64,000 nt of DNA. It comes from CBDCYS01 sp965226245 (GTDB lineage: Bacteria > Acidobacteriota > Terriglobia > Bryobacterales > UBA6623). The notes under the pieces were generated by a model. That model was given only the letters and a program-made list of their open reading frames with translations. It was not told the DNA's origin and ran no database searches. Position numbers and translations under genes: made by a program. The stretch is taken from contig CBDDCL010000015.1 in assembly GCA_965226245.1 (NCBI GenBank), positions 2,480,001 through 2,544,000 of the forward strand. The letters run 5' to 3'. How positions within the stretch are numbered: position 1 is the first letter of the stretch; each line of letters starts with the position of its first letter. This document shows, piece by piece, positions 33,067-44,900 of this stretch.

Positions 33067-35490
33067 ATGTGGAATCATGCCATAGCGAAAGGTGGTGGCA
33101 CTCGCTCCAGGGCGACGTTTGAGTGCTTCGGCGCCGTCGGATTGCTGCTCCCCGTCTGCCTGCTATTTTGGGCTCCAGAAAGCTCGGCTCAAGGGGTCCA
33201 ATCAACCTCTTCGACCGGTGCGTCGCCATCCGCGTCTAATCGTCGGATGCTTGATCGCTACTGCGTCAGCTGCCACGGCGAGGAGCTGAAGACAGCGGGC
33301 CTAAGGCTCGATTTGGCTGACGCCGCAAACGTGAGTGAAGACGCCCAGCTATGGGAAAAGGTCGTACACAAACTGCGCACGGGCATCATGCCGCCCGCGG
33401 ACATGCCGCGGCCTTCTGCTGAAGCCCGTAGCGCTTTGCTCTCTTGGCTGGAAACGTCGCTCGACGAGGCGGCGGCGGCGAATCCGAATCCGGGCCGTAC
33501 GGAGACGTTGCGGCGTCTGAATCGTACCGAGTACCAGAACGCCATCCGGGATCTTCTCTCGCTCGATATCGACGCCGCATCGCTACTGCCCCACGACGAG
33601 AGCGGTCATGGATTCGATAACGTCAACGTCAGCGATCTTTCCCCTACCCTTCTGGACCGATACATTTCCGCCGCACAGAAGATCAGCCGTTTGGCGGTCG
33701 GCGGCGCTCAGATTGCGCCCCAGAGCGACATCATTCGAGTGAAGGCGGATGTCACGCAAGAGCGGCATGTGCCGGGTCTCCCGATTGGAACGCGCGGCGG
33801 CGTTCTGATTCCTTACACGTTCGCACAAGACGGAGAGTATGAAATTCAGATCTGGCTTTCGCGCAACCGGAACGAGGAAGTAGAAGGATTGAAGGAACTG
33901 CATGATGTGTACTTGCTACTCGACCGGAAGCCGGTCGAGACGTTCACCGTGGAGCCGCCCACCGATCGTTTCGACACCTCGTTCGTAGACAAACACTTGA
34001 AGGTCCGTTTGCCCGTGACAGCCGGTCCGCACGACTTGGGCGTCACGTTTGCCAAGACTCAATCGTCGCTGCTGGAAACTATGCGCCAGCCTACCCAATC
34101 GCGCTTTAACATGCATCGCCACCCGCGTACGGAGCCCGCCGTTTATCAGGTTTCAATTACGGGGCCGTATGCGGCCAAGGGCGCCGACGATACGCCAAGT
34201 CGTCGCCGGCTATTTGTTTGCAGACCAACCAAGCCTAACGAAGAAGAGAAGTGCGCGAAGGAAATTCTATCCACGCTCGTGCGGCGCGCTTACCGCAGGC
34301 CGGTCTCCGGCGCGGATTTGATCAGACCCATGGCTTCCTATCGGGCAGGGCGCGCTAAGGGGGATTTCGGCGCGGGAATCGAGAAGGCGTTGACCGGCGT
34401 TCTCGTAAGCCCGCAATTCCTATTCCGCACCGAGCTGGACCCGGACTACATGACGCCGGGCGACGCCTACCGAGTCAGCGACATCGAGCTGGCGTCTCGC
34501 CTATCGTTTTTCCTGTGGAGCAGCATTCCCGATGATGAGTTGCTCGATGCGGCCATCCGGGGCGAACTCAGCCGGCCGGGTGGGGTGGAGAGACAGGCCC
34601 GCAGAATGCTCGCGGACGCTCGCTCTTCCAATCTTGCCACCAACTTTGCCGGACAATGGCTTCACCTGCGTAAATTAGAATCTTTTAGTCCGGATAACCG
34701 TCTCTTCCCGGACTTCGATGACAATCTTCGTCAGGCGTTCCGTAAGGAAACGGAGCTCTTTCTGGAGAGCATACTGCGGGAAGATCGGAGCGTGCTCGAC
34801 CTGATTAAGGCGGACTACACGTTCCTCAACGAGCGATTGGCGAAGCACTACCGGATTCCGCATGTGTATGGGACGCGCTTCCGGCGTGTTTCGCTTGGCA
34901 AAAATAGCAAGCGTGGGGGATTGCTGCGGCACGGCAGCATATTGACCGTAACCTCCTATGCCACGCGAACTTCCCCCGTCATCCGCGGGACGTGGGTTCT
35001 GGAAAACATTTTTGGCGCGCCGCCGCCTTCTCCTCCCCCGAATGTGCCGGTGCTCGACAATTCAGTGTCCGCCTCCCTCCCGATGCGCCAAAGGCTGAGC
35101 GCGCATCGCGACAACCCGGCGTGCGCCAGCTGTCACAAAACGATTGACCCCGTTGGGTTCGCGCTGGAGAACTTTGACGCCCTGGGCCGCTGGCGGGATT
35201 ATGAGGATGGCGTACCCGTGGACGTCTCAGGAAGCCTGCCCGGCGGCGGCGAATTCGACAACGGGGTGGCCGGTCTCGAACAAGGGCTGTTGGACCGTCC
35301 GGAGCTGTTCGTCCGAACGATGACCGAAAAGTTGCTTACGTTCGCGCTGGGACACGGAGTCCAGTACTATGATGCTCCCGCAATCCGTAAGATTCTCCGC
35401 GAGGCCGAGCAGGATGGATACCGTTTCTCCGCGCTCCTGTTGGGTATTGTGAAAAGCGTACCGTTTCAGATGAGGAACAACTCGACATGA
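33067..35490 (+). CDS. DUF1587/DUF1592/DUF1588/DUF1585 multidomain secreted protein with haem-binding motifs
   Basis: This 807-residue protein has an N-terminal export segment (VGLLLPVCLLFWAPESSAQG) and then a cytochrome-like motif CVSCH (Cys66, Cys69, His70). RTETLRRLNRTEYQNAIRDL marks DUF1587, RRAYRRPVSGADLIR DUF1595, VSDIELASRLSFFLWSSIPD DUF1592, RRGGLLRHGSILTVTSYATR DUF1588, and FALGHGVQYYDAPAIRKIL DUF1585. A second Cys pair lies in CASCHKTIDPVGFALENFD. This is the standard architecture in Planctomycetes and Acidobacteria, of unknown biochemical role but presumed redox. Its stop overlaps the next start by four bases (ATGA). Confidence 0.92.
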   Translation: MWNHAIAKGGGTRSRATFECFGAVGLLLPVCLLFWAPESSAQGVQSTSSTGASPSASNRRMLDRYCVSCHGEELKTAGLRLDLADAANVSEDAQLWEKVVHKLRTGIMPPADMPRPSAEARSALLSWLETSLDEAAAANPNPGRTETLRRLNRTEYQNAIRDLLSLDIDAASLLPHDESGHGFDNVNVSDLSPTLLDRYISAAQKISRLAVGGAQIAPQSDIIRVKADVTQERHVPGLPIGTRGGVLIPYTFAQDGEYEIQIWLSRNRNEEVEGLKELHDVYLLLDRKPVETFTVEPPTDRFDTSFVDKHLKVRLPVTAGPHDLGVTFAKTQSSLLETMRQPTQSRFNMHRHPRTEPAVYQVSITGPYAAKGADDTPSRRRLFVCRPTKPNEEEKCAKEILSTLVRRAYRRPVSGADLIRPMASYRAGRAKGDFGAGIEKALTGVLVSPQFLFRTELDPDYMTPGDAYRVSDIELASRLSFFLWSSIPDDELLDAAIRGELSRPGGVERQARRMLADARSSNLATNFAGQWLHLRKLESFSPDNRLFPDFDDNLRQAFRKETELFLESILREDRSVLDLIKADYTFLNERLAKHYRIPHVYGTRFRRVSLGKNSKRGGLLRHGSILTVTSYATRTSPVIRGTWVLENIFGAPPPSPPPNVPVLDNSVSASLPMRQRLSAHRDNPACASCHKTIDPVGFALENFDALGRWRDYEDGVPVDVSGSLPGGGEFDNGVAGLEQGLLDRPELFVRTMTEKLLTFALGHGVQYYDAPAIRKILREAEQDGYRFSALLLGIVKSVPFQMRNNST

Positions 35491-36830
35491 TCATCACGAA
35501 GAAGGCCCTACCAAGGCGCACGTTCCTGAAGGGCATGCAGGCCAGCTTGGCCCTGCCTCTGCTGGACGCGATGATACCCGCGGCAACCGCCCTGGATAAG
35601 ACACCGGCCAAACCCGTACCCAGGCTCGGCTTCGTGTTCATACCCATGGGGTGCGACCATTCTCGCTGGACGCCGAAGGATGCGCCCAAACTCGAAGAGT
35701 TGTCCCCCATTCTCAGCCCGCTGGAGTCGGTGAAAGATCACCTGACAGTCTTCACGAACTTCGAACTGAGAAACGCCTATCCAGGAACCCACTCAACTTC
35801 GAACGCGGCCTTCTTGAGCGCGGCCTACGCGAAACATACGGAAAGCTCAGACTACTACCTAGGGACCACCGTCGACCAACTCGCGGCAAAACAGTTAGGT
35901 AAAGAAACGCAGCTGCCGTCGCTCGAGCTGTCGATGGACCTGCTCCAGACCGTCGGTCAGTGCAATAACGGATACGCCTGCGTTTATCAGAATAACCTCT
36001 CCTGGTCTTCACCAACGACGCCGCTTCCCTCCGAGGCGCATCCGCGCGTGGTGTTCGAGCGCCTCTTTGGCGAGGGCGGGAGCCTCGACGAGAGGCGCGC
36101 GGCCCTCAGAGAACGGGCCAGCCTGCTCGACTGGGTCAGTGAAGACATCGCGCAGCTCAAGGGGAAATTGGGGCCGGCCGACCGCGTCCGCGTCGATAAC
36201 TATCTCACCAGCATCCGCGAGGTAGAGCGCCAGATCCAGCGAGCCGAAGCAACGGCCGTCGACAATCCATTGCCCGATCTGGATCGCCCGACGGGTGTCC
36301 CCGCCGCCTACGCGGACCACGCGAGGCTCATGTTTGACTTGCAAGTGTTGGCGTTTCAGGGCGATATCACGAGGGTCATCACCTTCCAGCTTGCACGCGA
36401 GCTCAGTGGCCGCACCTATCCCGAAATCGGCGTGCCGGATCCGCACCATCCTCTTTCTCATCACGGTAACGATCCGGAAAAAGTCGCAAAGATAGCGAAG
36501 ATCAACGAGTTTCACGTTTCGCTGTTTGCGGAGTTTCTCGAAAAACTAAAGTCCACTCCGGACGGCAACGGCTCTCTGCTCGACCACTCGGTCTTCCTGT
36601 ACGGAAGCGGTATGGGCAACTCCAGCACGCATGATCATGAGAACCTTCCCATTCTGGTCGCGGGCGGCGCCGCGTGCGGAGTGAGGGGCGGGCGGCATGT
36701 CAAATACGAAGAGGGAACGCCGCTGGCGAATCTCCACTTGACGTTGCTCGATCGAGTGGGCGTTTACATGGATTCTTTTGCCGATAGTAATGGCAAGGTC
36801 GAGGACTTTTTCGATGCCGTGCCCGTGTAA
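35487..36830 (+). CDS. DUF1552 domain-containing protein with Tat-like signal
   Basis: This 447-residue protein begins with PRRTFLKGMQASLALPLLDA, a twin-arginine export signal. Conserved DUF1552 blocks are RLGFVFIPMGCDHSRWTP, TTVDQLAAKQLGKETQLPSL, VDNYLTSIREVERQIQRAEA, and SVFLYGSGMGNSSTHDHENL. The fold is alkaline-phosphatase-like by resemblance to DUF1501. It is translationally coupled to the DUF1592 protein (ATGA overlap), so they are likely partners in the cell envelope. No activity has been shown for the family as far as I know. Confidence 0.9.
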   Translation: MIITKKALPRRTFLKGMQASLALPLLDAMIPAATALDKTPAKPVPRLGFVFIPMGCDHSRWTPKDAPKLEELSPILSPLESVKDHLTVFTNFELRNAYPGTHSTSNAAFLSAAYAKHTESSDYYLGTTVDQLAAKQLGKETQLPSLELSMDLLQTVGQCNNGYACVYQNNLSWSSPTTPLPSEAHPRVVFERLFGEGGSLDERRAALRERASLLDWVSEDIAQLKGKLGPADRVRVDNYLTSIREVERQIQRAEATAVDNPLPDLDRPTGVPAAYADHARLMFDLQVLAFQGDITRVITFQLARELSGRTYPEIGVPDPHHPLSHHGNDPEKVAKIAKINEFHVSLFAEFLEKLKSTPDGNGSLLDHSVFLYGSGMGNSSTHDHENLPILVAGGAACGVRGGRHVKYEEGTPLANLHLTLLDRVGVYMDSFADSNGKVEDFFDAVPV

Positions 36831-36873
36831 CGGCGTTGCCGCGAATCGTCGTGCGAGGCAGGAGATGCGACAC

Positions 36874-38379
36874 ATGAACTTGGGACGAATCGCCAGACTT
36901 TCTGCTCTGTTACTTGGCCTCTCCGGCGCAGTCGCGGCCGCCCCGAAAGCCGGCCTCGCGGACGCGGCGGAGGACGGGGACGGTGCTGCTGTTCGCTCCC
37001 TGATCGATCGAGGGGCGGACGTCAACGCCCCGCAAGCGGACGGCACGACGGCGTTGCACTGGGCGGCGTACCATGACGACGCGGAGTTGGCAGCGCTGCT
37101 AGTGCGCTCTGACGCCAATGTGAACGCGGAGAATCGATACGGCGTGCCCCCGCTCTCGCTGTCTTGCACCAACGGAAACGGACCCCTGGTGAAACTCCTG
37201 CTTGACGCCGGTGCCAACGCCAACGCCGCGCGTCAAGGGGGTGAGACGGTCCTGATGACCGCGGCGCGCACGGGAAGCCTTGACGCCGTGGAAGCCCTGC
37301 TCGCCCATGGCGCCGATCCCAACGCGCTGGAGCGGAACGGTCAATCGGCCGTCATATGGGCCTCCGCCGAAGGGCACGCCGCGGTTGTCGAAGCTCTGAT
37401 CGAGGCCGGCGCCGATTTCAGTTTGACGCTCAAGTCCGGCTTCAACCCGATGTTTTTCGCGGTGCGCGAAGGCCGTACGGATGTGGTGCGTACGCTGCTC
37501 AGGGCCGGCATTGACGTGAATGAGGCGCTTCATCGTAGGGGCCGCCCGATCTATCAGCATGCCAGGACGGGCGCGAGCCCCCTGTTGCTGGCGATCGAGA
37601 ACGGCCACTTCGGGCTCGCGGCGGCTCTGCTCGAAGCCGGAGCCGATCCAAATGATGAGCGTACCGGTTTCACGCCGCTCCACACCATTACTTGGGTGCG
37701 GAAACCCAAAGTCAGTGACTACGGGAGCGATCCGGTCCCAGAGGGGTCGGGAAACCTGTCGAGCCTGCAGTTCGTTCGGACGCTCGTGGCAATGGGCGCC
37801 GACGTCAACGCCCGGCTGGAGAACGGCAAGTCCCAGGCTCCAAGAATCAATGTGAAAGGCGCCACGCCCTTCCTCTTTGCCGCCGACAAAGCGGACGTAC
37901 CCCTGATGAAGCTGCTCCTTGAGTTGGGAGCGGACCCGTTCCTGCCAAATGTGGAAGGCTCCACGCCCCTGATGGCCGCGGCCGGCCTCGGCACGACGGC
38001 TCCACTCGAAGAAGCCGGAACGGAGCCCGAGGCGCTAGAAGCCACGAAGTTACTTCTTGAACTCAGCGCGGACATCAACGCGGTGGACAACAACGGCGAG
38101 ACCGTCATGCACGGCGCGGCGTACGGAAGCTTCCCGACCGTTGTTCAGTTGCTTGCAGACAAGCAGGCCGACCCCGAGATTTGGAAAAGGCCAAACAAGC
38201 ACGGATGGACGCCGCTGTTTATCGCCGAGGGCTACCGGCCGGGAAATTTCAAACCCGCGCCCGCCACAATCGAAGCGGTTCAACGCGTCATGGCCGCGGA
38301 AGGCGCTTCCACACAGGGGCCAAGACCGCGGCACATCGGCGCCTACGAAAAACTGCGCCTCGCTAAGCAAAAACCATAG
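36874..38379 (+). CDS. Secreted ankyrin-repeat protein
   Basis: This protein of about 501 residues starts at ATG 36874, nine bases after AGGAG. The earlier ATG 36865 is too close to that site. A signal peptide (RLSALLLGLSGAVAAA) leads into ten or so ankyrin repeats such as GTTALHWAAYHDDAELAALL, GETVLMTAARTGSLDAVEAL, GQSAVIWASAEGHAAVVEAL and GETVMHGAAYGSFPTVVQLL. Repeats end near residue 470. Ankyrin proteins follow DUF1592-DUF1552 pairs in many genomes, so it probably binds one of them outside the cytoplasm. Forty bases separate it from the DUF1552 stop, consistent with one operon. Confidence 0.9.
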   Translation: MNLGRIARLSALLLGLSGAVAAAPKAGLADAAEDGDGAAVRSLIDRGADVNAPQADGTTALHWAAYHDDAELAALLVRSDANVNAENRYGVPPLSLSCTNGNGPLVKLLLDAGANANAARQGGETVLMTAARTGSLDAVEALLAHGADPNALERNGQSAVIWASAEGHAAVVEALIEAGADFSLTLKSGFNPMFFAVREGRTDVVRTLLRAGIDVNEALHRRGRPIYQHARTGASPLLLAIENGHFGLAAALLEAGADPNDERTGFTPLHTITWVRKPKVSDYGSDPVPEGSGNLSSLQFVRTLVAMGADVNARLENGKSQAPRINVKGATPFLFAADKADVPLMKLLLELGADPFLPNVEGSTPLMAAAGLGTTAPLEEAGTEPEALEATKLLLELSADINAVDNNGETVMHGAAYGSFPTVVQLLADKQADPEIWKRPNKHGWTPLFIAEGYRPGNFKPAPATIEAVQRVMAAEGASTQGPRPRHIGAYEKLRLAKQKP

Positions 38380-38812
38380 TGTTGCGCGGTAAGGTCGCGC
38401 GCAGGGCATGAAGAACACACATGGGTCAAGCCGGAGTTCTTGTCGTGGCCGCGGCAAGAATGTGCTCAGCTTCCCCCTCCCCCTTGCCCCCCTCCCCTCT
38501 CGAAGCCCTCGATGCTCTCAGAAAAGAGATCCTCACCCAGCAGCCTGCCCTTCTCCGCCTTGACCGATTTCAAGCTCATTCTTGGATTGGAAAATGCTTT
38601 CACGCGGTATACATGCTTTTTCGCTCTCGCGGAAGATCGAGGCATCGGACTTGAAAGCCCGACGAGACGGCAGCAATGGTTGCACCGCAAGAACAGGCAA
38701 CAAGAGCAGGTACGGCAAGCGGCCAGGCAGTGCGTTATGGCGCAGTACCAGCGACTAGACCGTATCCGCGTTCGCGGTACAATGAGGGGGATTTGGGTTC
38801 GCTGTCCTCCTT
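38380..38812. other. Intergenic region before secA with an IS-end relic
   Basis: This 433-base gap contains the solo IS end at 38449-38597 and otherwise no gene. A TACAAT at about 38777-38782 is a possible -10 box for secA, about 31 bases before its start, but a good -35 is not visible. Confidence 0.4.
38449..38597 (+). mobile_element. Solo end of the rve-type insertion sequence
   Basis: This 149-bp piece is the inverse of the left end of the IS at 29413: both contain gctcagcttccccctcccccttgcccc and the terminal ttggattggaaaatgct, with scattered differences and small indels. No transposase coding sequence is attached. It is a relic of an independent older insertion, or one product of recombination between copies. 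Confidence 0.8.
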
Positions 38813-41611
<2,799 letters not shown>

Positions 41612-41635
41612 CGGCTTGAGCAGGCAGGGGTGGAA

Positions 41636-41659
41636 ACCGCTCCCTCACGGTCGCGGCTC
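41636..41659. repeat. Dispersed 24-bp repeat, copy after secA
   Basis: accgctccctcacggtcgcg with four further bases is the exact reverse complement of 62687-62710 between trpB and trpA. The same family is represented by the gaccgcgggttcccacccgc repeats at 8527-8611. The arms ccgctccctcacgg/tcgcgg pair weakly. Confidence 0.7.
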
Positions 41660-41715
41660 TGATCGATGACTGAAACCTCCGGCCGGTCCACGGTGTCTAC
41701 TGTCATTAGGACTCC

Positions 41716-42705
41716 ATGATCAGACTGATTTCAGCGTTCCTGCTTATGCAGTTGACGGCGACTGGCGCGCTGCTGCCGGAAGCTCTCGGCGAGTTCGAAC
41801 GCGGGACGGCATCCGCGTTTCAGCCGCCGGAAAAGGATGTCTTTGCGGAGTTCGGCATGGAAGAAGGGGAGAAGGCGCGTTTTGCCACCGCTGCGGGTCA
41901 ATCCGTGGAGATTTTCGCGGTTCGCTTCGGTGATGCGACTGGCGCCTTCGCCGCGTTCCATTGGTTGCAGCCGGCGCAAGGCGAGGAGATGCCGTTTGGT
42001 GAACGCGCTATCCAAAACGGCGAGTCGACGCTGATCCATTTTGGCAACTACGTCATCCGAATGGACGGCTCGTTCTCGCTCGAAGACCATGTCGAGTTGA
42101 TGCTCGCTTATCTGCCCCGCGTTCAGATCACCGCCGCGCCGCCGCTGCTGAGCTATTTTCCGGCGGATCAACTGATCCCGAACTCGACACGCCATGTTCT
42201 CGGCCCCGTCGTTCTCGAAAAACTGACCCCCGAGATCGCTCCCTCAGTCGCGGCTTTTCACTTTGGCAGCGAGGCCCATTACGGACGCTACGCCACGCCG
42301 TCGGGCGAACACCAGATGCTGCTGTTCAGCTATCCCACGCCGCAGATTTCCAGGAGACAGGTGGAAGAATTCAACAAATTGCCGAATGTCGTCGCCAAAC
42401 GCGACGGACCGCTTATCGCGGTGGTGGTGGCGCCAAAGTCTGCTGATGAGGCCCAGCGTCTGCTAGCAAGAGTCCGCTATGCCGCCGAAGTTACGCTTCA
42501 CCATCGCGAACCGGGACGCCACGAAAACCTGGGCAATCTCATCCTCGACATTGTTATCTTCTGTGGGATTCTGATGGTTCTGATGATTGTTGGCGGAACA
42601 ATCGTGGCAGGCGCCCGCTTGGCGGCCGGCCGATTCGCGCCCAACTCCATCATTACTCCACCCGCCGAACTCGAGGTCGTCAAGATGGATATCGAGAGGC
42701 GCTAG
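41716..42705 (+). CDS. Hypothetical envelope protein (DUF6599-like)
   Basis: This 329-residue protein has an N-terminal signal peptide (LISAFLLMQLTATGALLP) and one C-terminal membrane helix (LILDIVIFCGILMVLMIVGG), with most of the chain outside. Segments LPEALGEFERGTASAFQPPE, FAVRFGDATGAFAAFHWLQP, and VELMLAYLPRVQ resemble uncharacterised Acidobacteria proteins recently grouped as DUF6599; the match is from memory. RBS taggact lies six bases before ATG 41716. The next gene starts 50 bases later on the same strand. Confidence 0.75.
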   Translation: MIRLISAFLLMQLTATGALLPEALGEFERGTASAFQPPEKDVFAEFGMEEGEKARFATAAGQSVEIFAVRFGDATGAFAAFHWLQPAQGEEMPFGERAIQNGESTLIHFGNYVIRMDGSFSLEDHVELMLAYLPRVQITAAPPLLSYFPADQLIPNSTRHVLGPVVLEKLTPEIAPSVAAFHFGSEAHYGRYATPSGEHQMLLFSYPTPQISRRQVEEFNKLPNVVAKRDGPLIAVVVAPKSADEAQRLLARVRYAAEVTLHHREPGRHENLGNLILDIVIFCGILMVLMIVGGTIVAGARLAAGRFAPNSIITPPAELEVVKMDIERR

Positions 42706-42755
42706 CCTGCATTTCGGACGGGGGAAAGCCCATGATAGACTGAAAAGAGAGGCTC

Positions 42756-44885
42756 ATGGCCACGGAAAGCGGTCTTCTTCAGGTTTCGGAGATCCTAACG
42801 CCGGCAGGCGGCCTCAGCGGCGACCAACTCCTTCACGCTTACCGCAACATGTACCTCTCCCGGCGGCTCGATGACCGGGAGATCATCCTCAAGCGGCGCA
42901 ATCAAATCTATTTTCAAGTCAGCGGAGCCGGGCACGAAGCTATCCAAACCGCCGCGGGAATGCTGCTGCGTCCCGGCCACGACTGGTTTTACCCCTACTA
43001 TCGCGACCGGGCGCTTTGCCTGGCCTTGGGAGTGACTCCGCTTGACATGCTGCTGCAAGCGGTCGGGGCGGGCTCCGACCCCGCCTCCGGCGGACGGCAG
43101 ATGCCAACGCACTGGTCGAGCCCGCGGCTGAACGTTGTCACGACTTCGAGTCCGACCGGTACGCAGTTTTTGCAAGCGGCCGGGTGCGCGCATGCCGGCC
43201 GCTTTCGGGCCCGCCAGCTTGACCAGCAACCCGATGACCGGGGTCATCGCGAAGTGGTGCTCGCGTGCTCGGGCGAGGGGGCGACGAGCGAAGGCGAGTT
43301 TTGGGAAGCGCTCAACGCCGCCTGCATAGAAAAGCTGCCCGTTTTGTTTCTGATCGAGGACAACGGTTACGCGATCTCGGTTCCTATCGAGGCACAAACA
43401 GCGGGCGCAAGTATCTCGCGGCTCGTGCGGTCGTTTCCTGGCTTGTCGGTCCACGAGGTCGACGGCCTCGACTTTCCGGCCAGCTATCAGACGGTGGAAG
43501 AGGCGATTCGGTACTGCCGCATCGGGGAGGGGCCGGCGCTGGTCCACGCTCACACGATCCGTCCTTATGCCCACTCGCTGTCCGACGACGAGTCACTGTA
43601 CAAACCGCAGGCGGAACGGAAACAAGAAGCCGAGCGCGACCCAATTCGCAGGCTCGCCGAGCTGATCGAACACGAGGGCATCGCCGACGAACACACCATT
43701 TTCACAATCCACCAAGAAGTGGACGACGAGATCCAGCAGGCAGTGGATGAAGCTCTCAAGGCGGCGCCTCCGGCGCGCGGCTCAGCGAAGCTCTACCTCT
43801 ATTCCCCGGACATCGATCCATCCTCAGCAAGGTTTGAAACCGAACCCGCCTTAAGCGGCAGGCCGAGGACGATGGTTGACTCCATCAACGCTTGTCTCCA
43901 TGACGAGATGAAGCGAGATCCGCGCATCATCGTTTTCGGCCAGGACGTGGCGGACCTCACCCGGGAGCAGCATCTCGACAGCGTCAAAGGAAAAGGCGGC
44001 GTCTTCAAAGCGACGCTGGGCTTGCAACGGGAGTTCGGCAAGCGCCGGGTATTCAACACACCCATAGCGGAGGCGGCCATCGTAGGACGCGCGATCGGCA
44101 TGGCGATACGAGGATTGAAGCCGGTCGTGGAGATTCAATTCTTTGATTACATTTGGCCGGCCATAATGCAGATTCGGAATGAGCTGGCAACCATCCGGTG
44201 GCGGTCGAATAACGGCTTTTCGGCGCCCCTGGTCATCCGAGTCCCGATCGGAGGCTACCTCGGCGGCGGGGCAATTTATCACAGCCAGTCCGGGGAAGTG
44301 TTGTTCACGCATATCCCTGGGCTACGCGTGGTTTTTCCCTCGAACGCGCGGGATGCCGCCGGGCTGCTTCGAACAGCGATTCGTTGCGACGACCCGGTGC
44401 TGTTCCTCGAACACAAGAAGCTCTACCGCGAAACCTACAATCGAAGCCCTTATGCGGGACCCGGCTACATGGTTCCCTTCGGCAAAGCCCGGCGGGTCAA
44501 GCAAGGCGAGGATCTGACGATCGTCACCTACGGCGCTCTGGTCCACCGCTCACTGCAGGCCGCCGTGCAAATTGAGAAAAAGCAGAATGTCTCGATTGAA
44601 GTACTGGACCTGCGAACCCTCAGCCCTTACGATTGGGACGCCATTGAGGAGTCCGTCGCGAAGACGAACCGTGTGATCGTGGCGCATGAGGACTGGCTGT
44701 CGTTCGGCTACGGCGCGGAGATCGCCGCGCGAATCGCCAGCCAGCTGTTTGACCGTTTGGACGCCCCCATCGGCCGCATCGGCGCCCAAGACACCTGGGT
44801 CGCCTACAACCCGCAGGTGGAGCGCGAAATCCTGCCGCAAGCCGAAGATGTCGAGCGCGAGATAGAACGCCTGCTGGGCTACTAG
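42756..44885 (+). CDS. Fused E1 alpha/beta subunits of a 2-oxoacid (probably branched-chain) dehydrogenase
   Basis: This 709-residue protein combines both E1 chains. The alpha half (about 1-350) has YFQVSGAGHEAIQTAAGMLL and the thiamine diphosphate motif GEGATSEGEFWEAL, ending with Asn203 in IEDNGYA. The beta half (about 370-709) has EMKRDPRIIVFGQDVAD, FNTPIAEAAIVGRAIGMAIR, and PVVEIQFFDYIWPAIMQI. The enzyme decarboxylates 2-oxoacids and passes the acyl group to a lipoyl E2; no E2 or E3 gene is next to it. Alpha-beta fusions occur in Acidobacteria and Bacteroidetes. Substrate preference is inferred from resemblance to isovalerate-type enzymes. Confidence 0.9.
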   Translation: MATESGLLQVSEILTPAGGLSGDQLLHAYRNMYLSRRLDDREIILKRRNQIYFQVSGAGHEAIQTAAGMLLRPGHDWFYPYYRDRALCLALGVTPLDMLLQAVGAGSDPASGGRQMPTHWSSPRLNVVTTSSPTGTQFLQAAGCAHAGRFRARQLDQQPDDRGHREVVLACSGEGATSEGEFWEALNAACIEKLPVLFLIEDNGYAISVPIEAQTAGASISRLVRSFPGLSVHEVDGLDFPASYQTVEEAIRYCRIGEGPALVHAHTIRPYAHSLSDDESLYKPQAERKQEAERDPIRRLAELIEHEGIADEHTIFTIHQEVDDEIQQAVDEALKAAPPARGSAKLYLYSPDIDPSSARFETEPALSGRPRTMVDSINACLHDEMKRDPRIIVFGQDVADLTREQHLDSVKGKGGVFKATLGLQREFGKRRVFNTPIAEAAIVGRAIGMAIRGLKPVVEIQFFDYIWPAIMQIRNELATIRWRSNNGFSAPLVIRVPIGGYLGGGAIYHSQSGEVLFTHIPGLRVVFPSNARDAAGLLRTAIRCDDPVLFLEHKKLYRETYNRSPYAGPGYMVPFGKARRVKQGEDLTIVTYGALVHRSLQAAVQIEKKQNVSIEVLDLRTLSPYDWDAIEESVAKTNRVIVAHEDWLSFGYGAEIAARIASQLFDRLDAPIGRIGAQDTWVAYNPQVEREILPQAEDVEREIERLLGY

Positions 44886-44900
44886 CCCGCTTTTCCCAGT

